From Galbibacter kalidii (lineage in GTDB: Bacteria > Bacteroidota > Bacteroidia > Flavobacteriales > Flavobacteriaceae), in assembly GCF_026241135.1 (NCBI RefSeq), contig NZ_JAPFGA010000008.1, forward strand, positions 62,001-126,000: a stretch of 64,000 nt of DNA, read 5' to 3'. The position numbers and the translations under genes are program-made. Below are positions 24,704 to 33,755 of this stretch, one piece after another. Every line of letters begins with the position of its first letter. The first letter of the stretch is position 1. A model generated the notes under the pieces. The model made no database searches. It was not told the origin of the DNA and saw only the letters and a list, made by a program, of their open reading frames with translations.

Positions 24704-25783
24704 TTAAAGTATGGAAAGTAAATATTGAGCAGCAGCAAAAGGAGTGGTTTCGTTGTTCTCAATCGCCTTAAGTTGTTGTCCGAGGGCCGATTTTATCCTT
24801 TCATTCTGATAAAAATTTGATTTTAAGTGCTCATCAATGGTTTGGTAGAGCCAAAATTTATTTTGCTCGGCCCTTTTTTGATGAAAAGATCGATCGGTTT
24901 TTGATTTTTCAATATAGTTTTCAATGAGCTCCCATATTTCTTGAATTCCCTTATTTTCGATAGCGGAAGCAAGTAAAACTTCAGGGGTCCATCCATTGCT
25001 TTTTGGTTGATACAGGTGCAAGGCGTTATTGAATTCCGTCTTGGCTTTTTCGGCATTTTTGATGTTGTGGCCGTCTGCTTTGTTGATCACGATAGCATCA
25101 GCAAGCTCTATGATGCCTCGTTTAATACCTTGAAGTTCGTCCCCGGCACCAGCGAGTTTCAGCAATAAAAAGAAATCAGCCATGCTGTGTACCGCGGTTT
25201 CGCTTTGTCCCACGCCTACGGTTTCGATAAAAATAGTGTTAAATCCACAGGCTTCACATAAAATGATGCTCTCGCGTGTTTTACGGGCAACACCTCCCAA
25301 AGAAGTTCCCGCTGCTGAAGGACGGATATAGACATTGGGATTGTTTACCAGCGATTCCATTCGGGTTTTGTCACCTAGGATACTTCCTTTAGACACAGAA
25401 CTGCTGGGGTCAATGGCCAGCACAGCAAGTTTGTTCTTTTTGTTGGCAATGTAACTTCCCAGCGATTCGATAAACGTACTTTTTCCAACTCCCGGAACTC
25501 CTGTAATCCCAATTCTGATAGAGTTGTTTGCATGCGGTAAACACAATTCGAGTATTTTATTGGCTTTTTCGATGTGTTCGGGCTTGGTGCTTTCCGTTAA
25601 GGTGATGGCTCGACTCAAAGCTACAGTATCTCCGTTGATAATGGCCTCTGCAAGCTGATTGGCAGTGGGAAGTCTGCCTTTTTTCGCTTTTAGTTTTGCG
25701 ATGGAACCCTCGTTAGTGTTTTCGTTTGCAGAAATCTTTTTTCCTTTTTTTGGATCTTCGCTATGTGATGGTTTGGATGACAA
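24704..25783 (-). CDS. meaB: MeaB-type GTPase (methylmalonyl-CoA mutase chaperone)
   Basis: A 359-residue SIMIBI G-protein. It has the P-loop GVPGVGKSTF, AVLAIDPSSSVSKGSILGDK, TRMESL, FIETVGVGQSE and VINKADGHN, exactly as in MeaB/ArgK proteins. It protects and reloads the B12-dependent methylmalonyl-CoA mutase using GTP. The N-terminal ~40 residues are a Lys-rich extension. The start appears to be TTG, since no ATG precedes the conserved part in frame. The mutase genes are not in the window. Confidence 0.9.
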   Translation of the reverse strand: MSSKPSHSEDPKKGKKISANENTNEGSIAKLKAKKGRLPTANQLAEAIINGDTVALSRAITLTESTKPEHIEKANKILELCLPHANNSIRIGITGVPGVGKSTFIESLGSYIANKKNKLAVLAIDPSSSVSKGSILGDKTRMESLVNNPNVYIRPSAAGTSLGGVARKTRESIILCEACGFNTIFIETVGVGQSETAVHSMADFFLLLKLAGAGDELQGIKRGIIELADAIVINKADGHNIKNAEKAKTEFNNALHLYQPKSNGWTPEVLLASAIENKGIQEIWELIENYIEKSKTDRSFHQKRAEQNKFWLYQTIDEHLKSNFYQNERIKSALGQQLKAIENNETTPFAAAQYLLSIL

Positions 25784-25874
25784 TGGTTGAATTTTAAAGC
25801 AAATTTAATAACTAATTATGTGATTTTCCGTGTTATTAAGGGTATATTAGGGAAGAACAAAAAAATTAAACTGT

Positions 25875-26300
25875 ATGAAAGTGTTATATTCAGCTGTAGC
25901 TACGACTACAGGTGGTCGCGGTGGTTATGTGAAAAGTGATGATGAGGTTATCGATATGAATTTGGAATTGCCTAAGGAATTGGGTGGAAAAGGCGGGAAG
26001 TTCACCAATCCTGAACAACTGTTCGCAGCAGGTTATTCCGCTTGTTTTGGTAGCGCTCTTCAGTTTGTAGCCAAGGAAAACAAAGTTGATCTGGATGAAA
26101 ATTTTAAGGTTATGGCCACCGTTGGCATCGGAAAACATCCCGAGTTGGGCGGTTTTTTATTGGAAGTGGTCTTGGATGTTACCTTACCGGGTATCGATAA
26201 AGAAACCGGAGAAAAATTGGTAGCTGAAGCCCATGAGGTTTGTCCGTATTCCAGAGCAACACAAGACAATATCGATGTTACTTTAAATTTGATGGTGTAA
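25875..26300 (+). CDS. ohr: Organic hydroperoxide resistance protein (Ohr/OsmC family)
   Basis: A 141-residue thiol peroxidase. The two catalytic cysteines are at residue 57 (AAGYSACFGSAL) and about residue 123 (EVCPYSRATQDNIDV), with the Ohr-type start VLYSAVATTTGGRGGYVKSD. It reduces organic hydroperoxides in the cytoplasm using lipoyl or thiol donors. No OhrR regulator gene is adjacent. Followed by a strong bidirectional terminator. Confidence 0.93.
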   Translation: MKVLYSAVATTTGGRGGYVKSDDEVIDMNLELPKELGGKGGKFTNPEQLFAAGYSACFGSALQFVAKENKVDLDENFKVMATVGIGKHPELGGFLLEVVLDVTLPGIDKETGEKLVAEAHEVCPYSRATQDNIDVTLNLMV

Positions 26301-26327
26301 AAAAAGAAAAGCACTTGTGAGAAATAC

Positions 26328-26360
26328 AAAAGCCCTGCCTTATGATAAAGCAGGGCTTTT
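26328..26360. terminator. Bidirectional terminator
   Basis: AAAAGCCCTGC pairs with GCAGGGCTTTT around the loop CTTATGATAAA. The A/T-rich flanks suit both the ohr gene (plus) and the CCC-motif gene (minus). Confidence 0.85.
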
Positions 26361-26379
26361 AATATTTATTGAAGGATAA

Positions 26380-26706
26380 TTATTGACCTCCGTATTGTTC
26401 AAGAATTTTTTCCTGCATTTCTTGAAGTCCTTCAACGCCAACAGTACTGTACATATAAATAACATAAATTATGTATATGGCACTTAGTATAATACCTATG
26501 ATGGCCATTGTTCGTCCAGCTTTTACGTTTTTTAAACCCTCATAAAGCTCAGGGTCGCTTGCATAGAGTTTTAACGATTTGTTTGCCATAACCAAGGCAA
26601 CGATACCAAGGATAAGCCCTATAATCCCATAACAACAACAGGTAACTATAGACAAGATTCCGAAGACTAAAATGAGGGTTGAATTAGGTAATTTCTGTTT
26701 TTCCAT
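26380..26706 (-). CDS. Small CCC-motif membrane protein (DUF4190-like)
   Basis: A 108-residue protein with two or three transmembrane helices. The first is interrupted by a CCC triplet (SIVTCCCYGIIGLILGIVAL), a mark of a Bacteroidetes family often annotated as CCC-motif membrane protein. A polar central part (LYASDPELYEGLKNVKAGR) links to a second helix. Function is unknown. It is co-oriented with the DUF2752 gene 4 bp upstream, which also has Cys pairs; together they look like a small envelope unit. Confidence 0.75.
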   Translation of the reverse strand: MEKQKLPNSTLILVFGILSIVTCCCYGIIGLILGIVALVMANKSLKLYASDPELYEGLKNVKAGRTMAIIGIILSAIYIIYVIYMYSTVGVEGLQEMQEKILEQYGGQ

Positions 26707-26710
26707 GATT

Positions 26711-27046
26711 TTAATGATTAGTTATAATAGTATTCATTTTTATAATATAACTAATTACTACAATGAGTATATTGATAGTAATTAATGTTATTTTTATAAT
26801 GGATTGGTATTTAAATTTCACAAAGAGGTTGAAAAGTAAAAAAAGAGTTAGAAGAATAAGCGTATACACAGCCGGGTACATTTTAAAAGCGGCTGTAAAA
26901 TCTCCTTGAAAAAGTAAGGCCACTGAACGTTGAAGTCCGCATCCCAGACATTCAACCCCAAACAGTTTTTTGTTTAGGCAGGGAAGCATATAATCTTCGG
27001 TATTGGCTAGTAAAAAATATGTCATAAATGTAAGTAACACCCTCAT
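26711..27046 (-). CDS. DUF2752 membrane protein
   Basis: A 111-residue protein with the DUF2752 signature LPCLNKKLFGVECLGCGLQR (about 21-40) containing the CxGCG-type Cys motif, followed by two or three transmembrane helices. Function is unknown; the conserved Cys residues suggest metal binding or a thiol-based role. The start at 27046 adds a hydrophobic N-terminus; a later Met (residue 20) is the alternative. First gene of a two-gene minus-strand unit. Confidence 0.75.
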   Translation of the reverse strand: MRVLLTFMTYFLLANTEDYMLPCLNKKLFGVECLGCGLQRSVALLFQGDFTAAFKMYPAVYTLILLTLFLLFNLFVKFKYQSIIKITLITINILIVVISYIIKMNTIITNH

Positions 27047-27133
27047 TACTTTTGTAAACTTATTAAAAACTTCTTAAAACTAACCCATTTCAATGTATTA
27101 TTTTTGTAACCTAATTATTTAAATAAAATTGAT

Positions 27134-27346
27134 ATGAAGTTCTTTTCGTTTTTGTGTATTGTCCTCGGTGCAGTGTTTGTATTTATGTTCAATGATCAAT
27201 CTGAATATGATAAATACATGAAGATTTTAGGTTTTGTGTTATTGATGTTCGGTCTTTACCGATCGACAAAACTTTGGGTGAAAGACAATCCTAAAAATGA
27301 AAAGAAAGACGAGTCTGATGAGTTGGACGATGAATCAAAGAAATAG
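27134..27346 (+). CDS. Small two-TM membrane protein
   Basis: A 70-residue protein with two transmembrane helices (about 3-19 and 29-45) and a charged cytoplasmic tail rich in Lys, Asp and Glu. Unknown function. It ends 4 bp before the Smr-domain gene, so the two are probably co-transcribed. Confidence 0.65.
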   Translation: MKFFSFLCIVLGAVFVFMFNDQSEYDKYMKILGFVLLMFGLYRSTKLWVKDNPKNEKKDESDELDDESKK

Positions 27347-27350
27347 GCAG

Positions 27351-27899
27351 ATGAAGTTTCAAGTGGGTAATTTTGTTGAGACCATAGACGATTCCATAAA
27401 AGGAAAAGTGGTTGAAATTGTAGGTCGGAATATAAAAATTGAGACAGAAGATGGTTTTGAACTCGATTTTGATGCTGATGAGCTGATGAAGATCGATACA
27501 GACAATACGCTGAATGTGACCAATGCCGATGTCTATAAAGCAGTAAGAGAGAAACAAAAAGGGGAAAAACGCAAGAAACCTTCTCCGAAAATAGAGAAGA
27601 CAGTACCGCCGATGGAAGTGGACCTGCATATCCACAAACTGACCCAATCAACAAAGGGAATGACCAATTTTGATATGCTGAACCTACAAGTAGATACTGC
27701 CAAAAGGCAATTGGAGTTTGCTATTAAGAATAGAATTCAAAGGATGGTTTTTATCCACGGAGTGGGTGAGGGCGTACTTAAAACAGAACTCGAATACCTG
27801 TTTGGGCGCTACAACGAAATCAATTACTACGATGCTGACTACAGAACCTATGGATTAGGCGCTACTGAGGTTTATATTTATCAGAGCAAAGTTCAGTAA
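27351..27899 (+). CDS. Smr-domain protein
   Basis: A 182-residue product from ATG 27351, chosen because the preceding gene ends at 27346. The N-terminus (MKFQVGNFVETIDDSIKGKV) is a small β-barrel like that at the start of MutS2-associated Smr proteins. The C-terminus is a Smr domain with VDLHIHKL and FIHGVGEGVLKTEL. Smr domains nick DNA or cleave RNA, including on stalled ribosomes. It has no MutS ATPase part. Followed by a dispersed repeat (about 27960-28110). Confidence 0.82.
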   Translation: MKFQVGNFVETIDDSIKGKVVEIVGRNIKIETEDGFELDFDADELMKIDTDNTLNVTNADVYKAVREKQKGEKRKKPSPKIEKTVPPMEVDLHIHKLTQSTKGMTNFDMLNLQVDTAKRQLEFAIKNRIQRMVFIHGVGEGVLKTELEYLFGRYNEINYYDADYRTYGLGATEVYIYQSKVQ

Positions 27900-27939
27900 G
27901 GAATTATGGAAATACGAAATTAGAAGTACGAAGTAAAGC

Positions 27940-28115
27940 CCTTCAAGGGTTTGAAAACCTCGTATGTTTGACCTTCGGGATTCTGACTCCCGTCTTCAGT
28001 CCTGCTGTGGCAATTTGTTTCAATCCGCCTGCCCGCCAGCTGGCCCGTCGCTAAAACAGTCCAATGGACTGTTTTTTAACGCTCCGTCCTATCACAAGGG
28101 AGGAGCTATTATTTG
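27940..28115. repeat. Dispersed repeat related to 20564-20820
   Basis: GCTAAAACAGTCCAATGGAC, TTAACGCTCCGTCC and GGGAGGAGCTAT match the right half of the 20564-20820 element. The left side carries AACCTCGTATGTTTGACCTT, which also occurs at about 51145 (GACCTCGTATGTTTGACCTT). It is a truncated or hybrid element. Confidence 0.5.
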
Positions 28116-28134
28116 CTACATGGAATTTGAAATT

Positions 28135-29040
28135 TCACTCCGAAATAGCCTCTGTGTTTTCAATTTCCCCGAAAAGATATTCCGGAACGTCGTATTTTAT
28201 TTCCTGATTACCGTTTTCCAATTGGAACCCGTCAATAATCTTTATAGTACTGCTATACAAACGTTGATATTCATTCTTTTTCCTTCCGAAAACATTGGTG
28301 GTTTGTTCTGTTAATGATGAAATTAAATAGTTTGGCTCATTGTTCCCTACTTGAACGTCATTTGCAGGATTGCCATCTCCATCTAGGTCTTCATCAATGG
28401 TTAGGGTTCCGTCTCCGTCGTCATCATTATCCAGATAATCCGGTGTACTGTCACCATCAGTATCTGTATAAACATTAGCGCCATCTACTACGTCATATTC
28501 ATCGATGGTGAACACATTGTCATCATCGTCATCACGGTCGATATAATCAGGGATTCCGTCCCCGTCAGAATCTTGTGAGCCTGCCTTGTCAATGGTGCCG
28601 TCTTCAGCATATACAATACCTTCTTCTTCTGCCGGAATACCATCGTTATCATCTTCTCTTGTGGTGGTTACAATTTGGATAGTACCGCTCGGAGCTGTCC
28701 ATTCTTCGATAACCAAAGGTGCAGTAGGCGGAATATCGTTACAAAAATAGGATGAGCTCACTTCATCGTCAAATATCCTGTAAATAACTTTATTTGCGTT
28801 ATTGTTTATGTTGAAGGTAAGCGTATCTACATCATTTTCAGTTGTTGTAAAAATATCGGCACTTGCATTCAGTTCTATAATGAGTGCTTCTGTTCCATTT
28901 TCAGCAATTTTATAAAGGGTAAGCTCACCACAGGCAGGCGCTATTTCAGAATTTTCAAAAACAAGTCGTTCAATAACAAAATCACCATCATCACAGGCTA
29001 CCAGCGTAACAAGAAAAATAAAAAAGAAGATTCTTTGCAT
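28135..29040 (-). CDS. Lipoprotein with Asp-rich calcium-binding-type repeats
   Basis: From ATG at 29040 the product has 301 residues: MQRIFFFIFLVTLVACDDGD is a lipoprotein signal with lipobox VAC. The second half contains thrombospondin-3-like repeats such as DSDGDGIPDYIDRDDDDD, DTDGDSTPDYLDNDDDGDG and DLDGDGNPANDV, which bind Ca2+. The longer reading frame upstream is ignored because it would overlap the divergent cysteine desulfurase gene and lacks a signal. Probably a surface or periplasmic protein; no specific function can be given. Confidence 0.75.
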   Translation of the reverse strand: MQRIFFFIFLVTLVACDDGDFVIERLVFENSEIAPACGELTLYKIAENGTEALIIELNASADIFTTTENDVDTLTFNINNNANKVIYRIFDDEVSSSYFCNDIPPTAPLVIEEWTAPSGTIQIVTTTREDDNDGIPAEEEGIVYAEDGTIDKAGSQDSDGDGIPDYIDRDDDDDNVFTIDEYDVVDGANVYTDTDGDSTPDYLDNDDDGDGTLTIDEDLDGDGNPANDVQVGNNEPNYLISSLTEQTTNVFGRKKNEYQRLYSSTIKIIDGFQLENGNQEIKYDVPEYLFGEIENTEAISE

Positions 29041-29131
29041 TGTTGAAATTTTAAACTTAAGCAAAAGTAAGACATACTTGTTTATAACGAAATTTATTGT
29101 CAATAATTTTATTTGAAGTATTTTTGTGCCC

Positions 29132-30280
29132 ATGCAAAAAGTGTATTTAGATAGTGCCGCAACTACACAGGTGCGCGAAGAGGTAATAGCCAAAATGCAA
29201 GATGCATTGGCAAATTTTTATGGGAACCCGTCATCGACACATAGTTTTGGAAGGTCTGCCAAGACCATGATCGAGAAAACCAGAAAAACGATAGCCAAAC
29301 GCCTAAACGCGAGTCCGTCGGAAATCATATTTACTTCGGGAGGAACTGAAGCCGATAATATGATCTTGTCCGGGGCGGTTCGTGATTTGGGAGTTGAGCA
29401 TATCATTACGTCCAAAATAGAACACCATGCAGTTCTGCATACCATAGACCAGTTGAAAGAAACATATAAGGTTGAGGTTTCGTATGTTAAATTGGATGAA
29501 AAAGGGACTCCTGATATTACAAACCTTGAAACTTTGTTGAAGGGGAGTAATTCAAAAACATTGGTGAGTTTGATGCATGTGAACAATGAGATCGGAAATA
29601 TGATCGATATTGATGCTTTTGCTGATGTTTGTAAGGAGCATGACGCTTTATTTCATTCAGATTCCGTACAATCCATAGGACATTGGGAGTGGGATGTGCA
29701 AAAAACAAAAGCTGATTTTTTAACGGCTGCAGCACATAAATTTCATGGCCCGAAGGGTATTGGTTTTGCATACATAAGAAAGAATATTCCGCTAAAACCC
29801 CTTATTTATGGTGGAGAGCAAGAACGCGGATTCCGAGCTGGAACCGAAGCTTTTCATAATATTGTTGGTTTGGAAGAAGCTTTTATACAGGCCTATGACC
29901 ATCTGGAAGAAGAACGTAACTATGTGAGCGGACTCAAAAATTATTTTATTGAGCAATTAAAAACAGCATTGCCTGGAGTGGAGTTCAATGGAACTTCGGC
30001 TTTTGCAGATAAAAGCACCTATACCTTGGTCAATGTACGTTTGCCTTTTTCTGCTGAAAAGGGAGCGTTGCTTTTATTTCAGTTGGATATCAAAGGTATC
30101 GCTTGTTCAAAAGGGAGTGCATGCCAGAGTGGAAGTTCTGCCGGGTCTCATGTGTTGAATGAAATTTTATCCGAAGAAGACACTCAAAAGCCATCGGTGC
30201 GTTTTTCTTTTTCAAAATACAACACTAAAGAAGAACTCGATTATGTTGTGGCATGCCTTAAAGAGTTTGCTGAGAGTTAA
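29132..30280 (+). CDS. Cysteine desulfurase (IscS/NifS-like)
   Basis: A 382-residue PLP enzyme releasing sulfur from cysteine. From ATG 29132 it starts MQKVYLDSAATTQV. PLP site: H99, D177, Q180 and Lys203 in AAAHKFHGPKG; catalytic Cys331 in SKGSACQSGSS with GGEQERGFRAGTEA before it. No IscU or SUF genes are next to it, so it may supply sulfur for tRNA thiolation or general Fe-S assembly. Stands alone, divergent from the Asp-rich lipoprotein. Confidence 0.9.
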   Translation: MQKVYLDSAATTQVREEVIAKMQDALANFYGNPSSTHSFGRSAKTMIEKTRKTIAKRLNASPSEIIFTSGGTEADNMILSGAVRDLGVEHIITSKIEHHAVLHTIDQLKETYKVEVSYVKLDEKGTPDITNLETLLKGSNSKTLVSLMHVNNEIGNMIDIDAFADVCKEHDALFHSDSVQSIGHWEWDVQKTKADFLTAAAHKFHGPKGIGFAYIRKNIPLKPLIYGGEQERGFRAGTEAFHNIVGLEEAFIQAYDHLEEERNYVSGLKNYFIEQLKTALPGVEFNGTSAFADKSTYTLVNVRLPFSAEKGALLLFQLDIKGIACSKGSACQSGSSAGSHVLNEILSEEDTQKPSVRFSFSKYNTKEELDYVVACLKEFAES

Positions 30281-30384
30281 TCTTAAAACTCCCCGTATAC
30301 CTGCCTACCGGTAGACGTCCTATTTACCTCTTCCGCCTAAGGCGGATCAAAACTGCCATTTTTGGAAGTTCTGGATGAGGTATA

Positions 30385-30417
30385 ATAAAAAATCCCGGCA
30401 GAGCCACTGCCGGGATT
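30385..30417 (-). terminator. Terminator of the porin gene
   Basis: AATCCCGGCA (30391-30400) and TGCCGGGATT (30408-30417) form a perfect 10-bp stem. On the minus strand it is followed by a T run, placing it downstream of the porin gene. Confidence 0.85.
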
Positions 30418-30513
30418 CGTAACCCTAAGGCTACAACTTAGAACGAGTAAACGGCTACTTATAAATCTCTTTTCAAGATTTTAATTGGTTATAGGTTATC
30501 CCATTTCGTGGGA

Positions 30514-31575
30514 TTAAAAAGAATAAACAGCCGCTACCAAGAATGATGATAAACTTCCGGTAGGCGCTCCATCGTTGTCCACAAAGATATCTTCTGATGC
30601 ACTGTCGTACCTCAACTCAGGTTTAAAGGTAAGGTCGCCTATAGAATAGTTACCTGTAATGGTAAAGTCGTAAATATCTGCGTCTCCATCGGGATTGTAC
30701 ATTCCCAATGCACCTGCACCGCCTTCAAACTCTTTAAAGTATTCTCCTCTAAATCCTATTGAAAAACTATCGGAAGCACTTACTTGAGGATATAGGGCAA
30801 AACCGTAGAATCCGGCACCGTCTGTTGTGTTATAGGTAGTGTTGATTCCGAGGTAAAACATATCCGTTACGTCAAATCCGCCGGTATAATCCACTTGAAA
30901 TGTTTTTTCCGGCATGCCTGTTTGTGCTCCATAGAGGAAATTTACATATTGGTCTTTATATCCTAATTGTGCTCCTGCGGTATAACTTCCATCGAGATTG
31001 AACTCGGTGTGATCGGTACTGTTCATTACAGCCAACATTAATGAGAAATCTTCAGAAAGTGCAAAATCGGCTTTTAAACCTGTGTGTGAAAAAGGTCCGT
31101 AAGAAAACATATAAGAAGTTGAGTAGTTGAAGTTATCAACCGGGGAAATCACTTCATACCCTAAAAAGGTGTTGAAATTACCCATGGTTAAAGTTACACT
31201 TTCACTTACATTCCAATACACGTATAATTGATTTACAATATTTGCTGAACCCACAGACAAGAATACGGCGTCTTCACCTCGTGGCCCAAAAACAAGATCG
31301 GCCACAAAACCTACTTTTTCGCCTTCATATCCGGCAATGAGGTTGGCCATTCCTATTGAAAATCCACTCCTGTCGGCAAAGGAGGTAGGAGGGGTTAAGA
31401 AACTCCCATCTTCATTAGCCTGATTGGTTCCCGAAATGTTTGCTTTATAATAAACATCTGCAGAACCGCTAAGTGTGAATTTATCACTTACCTGGGCAGA
31501 GGTAGTTAGAGAGGCAAGTATAATTGCCAAAAAAAATAATTTTTTTACGACATTTGTTTTTGTAATCGCTTTCAT
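30514..31575 (-). CDS. Outer-membrane β-barrel porin linked to ammonium uptake
   Basis: A 353-residue protein with signal sequence (MKAITKTNVVKKLFFLAIIL, ending SAQ), then alternating β-strands rich in Gly, Tyr and aromatic residues, and a C-terminal Phe (VAAVYSF), as in Bacteroidetes porins. It lies directly downstream of amtB on the same strand; this pairing is typical of flavobacterial nitrogen loci and suggests it lets ammonium or small nitrogen compounds through the outer membrane (inference). Confidence 0.75.
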   Translation of the reverse strand: MKAITKTNVVKKLFFLAIILASLTTSAQVSDKFTLSGSADVYYKANISGTNQANEDGSFLTPPTSFADRSGFSIGMANLIAGYEGEKVGFVADLVFGPRGEDAVFLSVGSANIVNQLYVYWNVSESVTLTMGNFNTFLGYEVISPVDNFNYSTSYMFSYGPFSHTGLKADFALSEDFSLMLAVMNSTDHTEFNLDGSYTAGAQLGYKDQYVNFLYGAQTGMPEKTFQVDYTGGFDVTDMFYLGINTTYNTTDGAGFYGFALYPQVSASDSFSIGFRGEYFKEFEGGAGALGMYNPDGDADIYDFTITGNYSIGDLTFKPELRYDSASEDIFVDNDGAPTGSLSSFLVAAVYSF

Positions 31576-31725
31576 AGTTGTAAAAAGTTAATTGATTAGA
31601 TAAATTGGTTTTTGAAATAGTCTAATTTTCGAAAGTTTAACTATACTATAAAGTGGGTTACCGAACGGAGCGTACCGCCAAATACCGCTCCGTTCTTTTT
31701 TACCCTGTTATTTATGTTAAACTAA

Positions 31726-32955
31726 CTAACGATCGATAGTAAAGTCGGGATAAGCCGCACCATCGTGTTCGTGCATATCCAGTCCTTCAATTTCTTCTTC
31801 TTTTGTAACGCGAAGTCCAATAGTCTTTTTAAGTACGAAGAATACAATAAACGAAGTGACTAGCACCCATGCTCCGATACTTACTACCCCTATGGCTTGA
31901 ACGCCAAGTTGACCAAATCCACCGCCGTATAGCAATCCGCCATCTGTTGCAAATACTCCTACGAGTAAAGTACCCAAGGCACCACAAACGCCGTGTACGG
32001 AAATAGCTCCTACAGGATCGTCTACTTTAAGTTTCTTGTCTATAAATTCAATTGAAAAAACAACGGTAAGACCAGATAAAATCCCTATAATTGCTGCTCC
32101 TCCGGGGCTTACGGCTGCACAACCGGCAGTAATACCAACCAAACCGGCCAAAGCACCATTCAGCGTCATAGAGACCTCGGGTTTTCCATATCTTATCCAT
32201 GTAATGAACAAGGCTGTTACTGCACCTGCCGCTGCTGCCAAGTTGGTTGTGATGATAATTCCGGCAACGTTGAAAGAACTTTCGCCGCTAATGGCCAGTT
32301 CAGATCCCCCGTTAAAACCAAACCATCCTAACCAAAGGATGAATACCCCTAAGGCTCCGTACATCATATTGTGTCCGGGGATGGCATTTGATTTTCCTTC
32401 GGTGTATTTTCCAATTCTGGGACCTACGAGAATAGCGCCTACCAAGGCTGCCCATCCACCAACAGAGTGTACTACTGTCGATCCGGCAAAGTCTATAAAT
32501 CCAAGATCGGTTAACCAACCGTCTCCTTGCCATACCCAATGTCCTGAGATAGGATAAATCACTACCGTCAAAATGAAAGAAAAGATAAAATAGGTGGAGA
32601 ATTTAGTTCTCTCTGCAACTGCTCCCGATACAATGGTTGCTGCTGTTGCACAGAACACTGTTTGGAAGAACAAATTGTGCATATCTTCCCTTACATTGTA
32701 AAATAAGGAGGGGGAACCTATAAAGCTCCCTATAGATTCTCCATACATGATGGTGTATCCTATCGCCCAAAAGGCAAGTGAACCTATAATAAGGTCCACA
32801 AAGTTTTTCATTACAATATTTATTACATTTTTAGATCTGGTGAACCCTGATTCTACTAAAGAGAAACCAGCTTGCATAAAGAATACGAGTATTCCCGAAA
32901 TTATGATCCACATCAAATCTAAAACGGCGTTCGCTTCGATTACATTTGTTTCCAT
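31726..32955 (-). CDS. amtB: Ammonium transporter AmtB
   Basis: A 409-residue inner-membrane protein with 11 predicted transmembrane helices. Signature parts are FFMQAGFSLVESGFTRSKN, DFAGSTVVHSVGGWAAL with the conserved His, GHNMMYGALGVFILWLGWFG and SVHGVCGALGTLLVGVFAT. It conducts ammonium into the cell and is normally controlled by the PII protein encoded 28 bp upstream. The C-terminal tail EEEEIEGLDMHEHD is usual. Confidence 0.95.
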   Translation of the reverse strand: METNVIEANAVLDLMWIIISGILVFFMQAGFSLVESGFTRSKNVINIVMKNFVDLIIGSLAFWAIGYTIMYGESIGSFIGSPSLFYNVREDMHNLFFQTVFCATAATIVSGAVAERTKFSTYFIFSFILTVVIYPISGHWVWQGDGWLTDLGFIDFAGSTVVHSVGGWAALVGAILVGPRIGKYTEGKSNAIPGHNMMYGALGVFILWLGWFGFNGGSELAISGESSFNVAGIIITTNLAAAAGAVTALFITWIRYGKPEVSMTLNGALAGLVGITAGCAAVSPGGAAIIGILSGLTVVFSIEFIDKKLKVDDPVGAISVHGVCGALGTLLVGVFATDGGLLYGGGFGQLGVQAIGVVSIGAWVLVTSFIVFFVLKKTIGLRVTKEEEIEGLDMHEHDGAAYPDFTIDR

Positions 32956-32983
32956 AAATAAATTTTTAAGTTAGTTTGTTGGA

Positions 32984-33322
32984 TTAGTTTAATGATTCTT
33001 GGCCTTTTTCCCTCGTTCTAATTCGGTAGGCTTCTTCTACAGGAGATACAAATATTTTTCCATCACCGACATTTCCTGAATATGCCGATTTTAAAATCGC
33101 TTCAACCGTACGGTCAACAAATTCGTCTGACACGATGATTGATAAATACCGTCTTTGGATGTCGGCTGTACTGTAACTCACGCCACGGTAAACATGGCCC
33201 TTTTTTTCGTTACCTACACCCGTAACATCCCAGTAACTGAAAAAGTTTACTTCCACTTGATGCAATGCGTCTCGCACATCATCAAATTTTGATTTACGAA
33301 TAATGGCTTCAATTTTTTTCAT
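32984..33322 (-). CDS. glnK: PII-family nitrogen regulator
   Basis: A 112-residue PII protein: MKKIEAIIRKSKFDDVRDAL, a T-loop with RGVSYS (Tyr50 in place of the usual Tyr51), and the C-terminal signature GDGKIFVSPVEEAYRIRTRE. It senses ATP/ADP and 2-oxoglutarate and blocks AmtB when nitrogen is plentiful. First gene of the glnK-amtB-porin unit. A perfect 11-bp inverted repeat 83 bp upstream is a candidate control site. Confidence 0.93.
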   Translation of the reverse strand: MKKIEAIIRKSKFDDVRDALHQVEVNFFSYWDVTGVGNEKKGHVYRGVSYSTADIQRRYLSIIVSDEFVDRTVEAILKSAYSGNVGDGKIFVSPVEEAYRIRTREKGQESLN

Positions 33323-33405
33323 TGATTTAAAATTTTTAATTAACTGAAAAATGAAGAAACTAACCCAATCCCGATAATTATCAAGAGCTGTCAGGGTTTT
33401 ACACT

Positions 33406-33444
33406 ATTCACGAACACCTTTATAAAAACAGTATGTTCGTGAAT
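33406..33444. promoter_or_regulatory. Inverted repeat upstream of glnK
   Basis: ATTCACGAACA (33406-33416) and TGTTCGTGAAT (33434-33444) are perfectly complementary with a 17-bp spacer. A second near-palindrome follows at 33467-33492 (ATCATTTTACT / AGTAAAGTAATGAT). The rest of the gap 33323-33755 is AT-rich with no coding sign. Confidence 0.5.
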
Positions 33445-33755
33445 CTTTAGTTTCACATAAAAAATAATCATTTTACTCAGTAAAGTAATGATGAAGTTTA
33501 TTTATGCTGATTTCATTTTACAGATTTGTTTGCTTAAAACTATGTTAAATAATTGTTACTTGAAAAAAAATGAGGGGTTTGTAACGAATTTTTATGAAAT
33601 TATTAAATAAGCCCCCTTTTTAATTAGGGGTAATCAGAATAAATGTGTTTATTTTGATTTTTTTAATAAGCTTTTTTTGAAAGAAGATGCTTTTGAGTCG
33701 TGTAGAGATCAAAATAACAAATGTGAAGGTGATGTATTGAAGTTAGGTTATTGAT

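Noticed and set aside
29041-29193. Upstream extension of the Asp-rich lipoprotein gene
   Set aside because: It would overlap the divergent cysteine desulfurase gene and bury the clear lipoprotein signal.
32036-32557. Long open frame (173 codons) antisense to amtB
   Set aside because: It mirrors the strongly conserved amtB frame, is Pro/Ala-rich as expected for a shadow frame, and has no family match I recognise.
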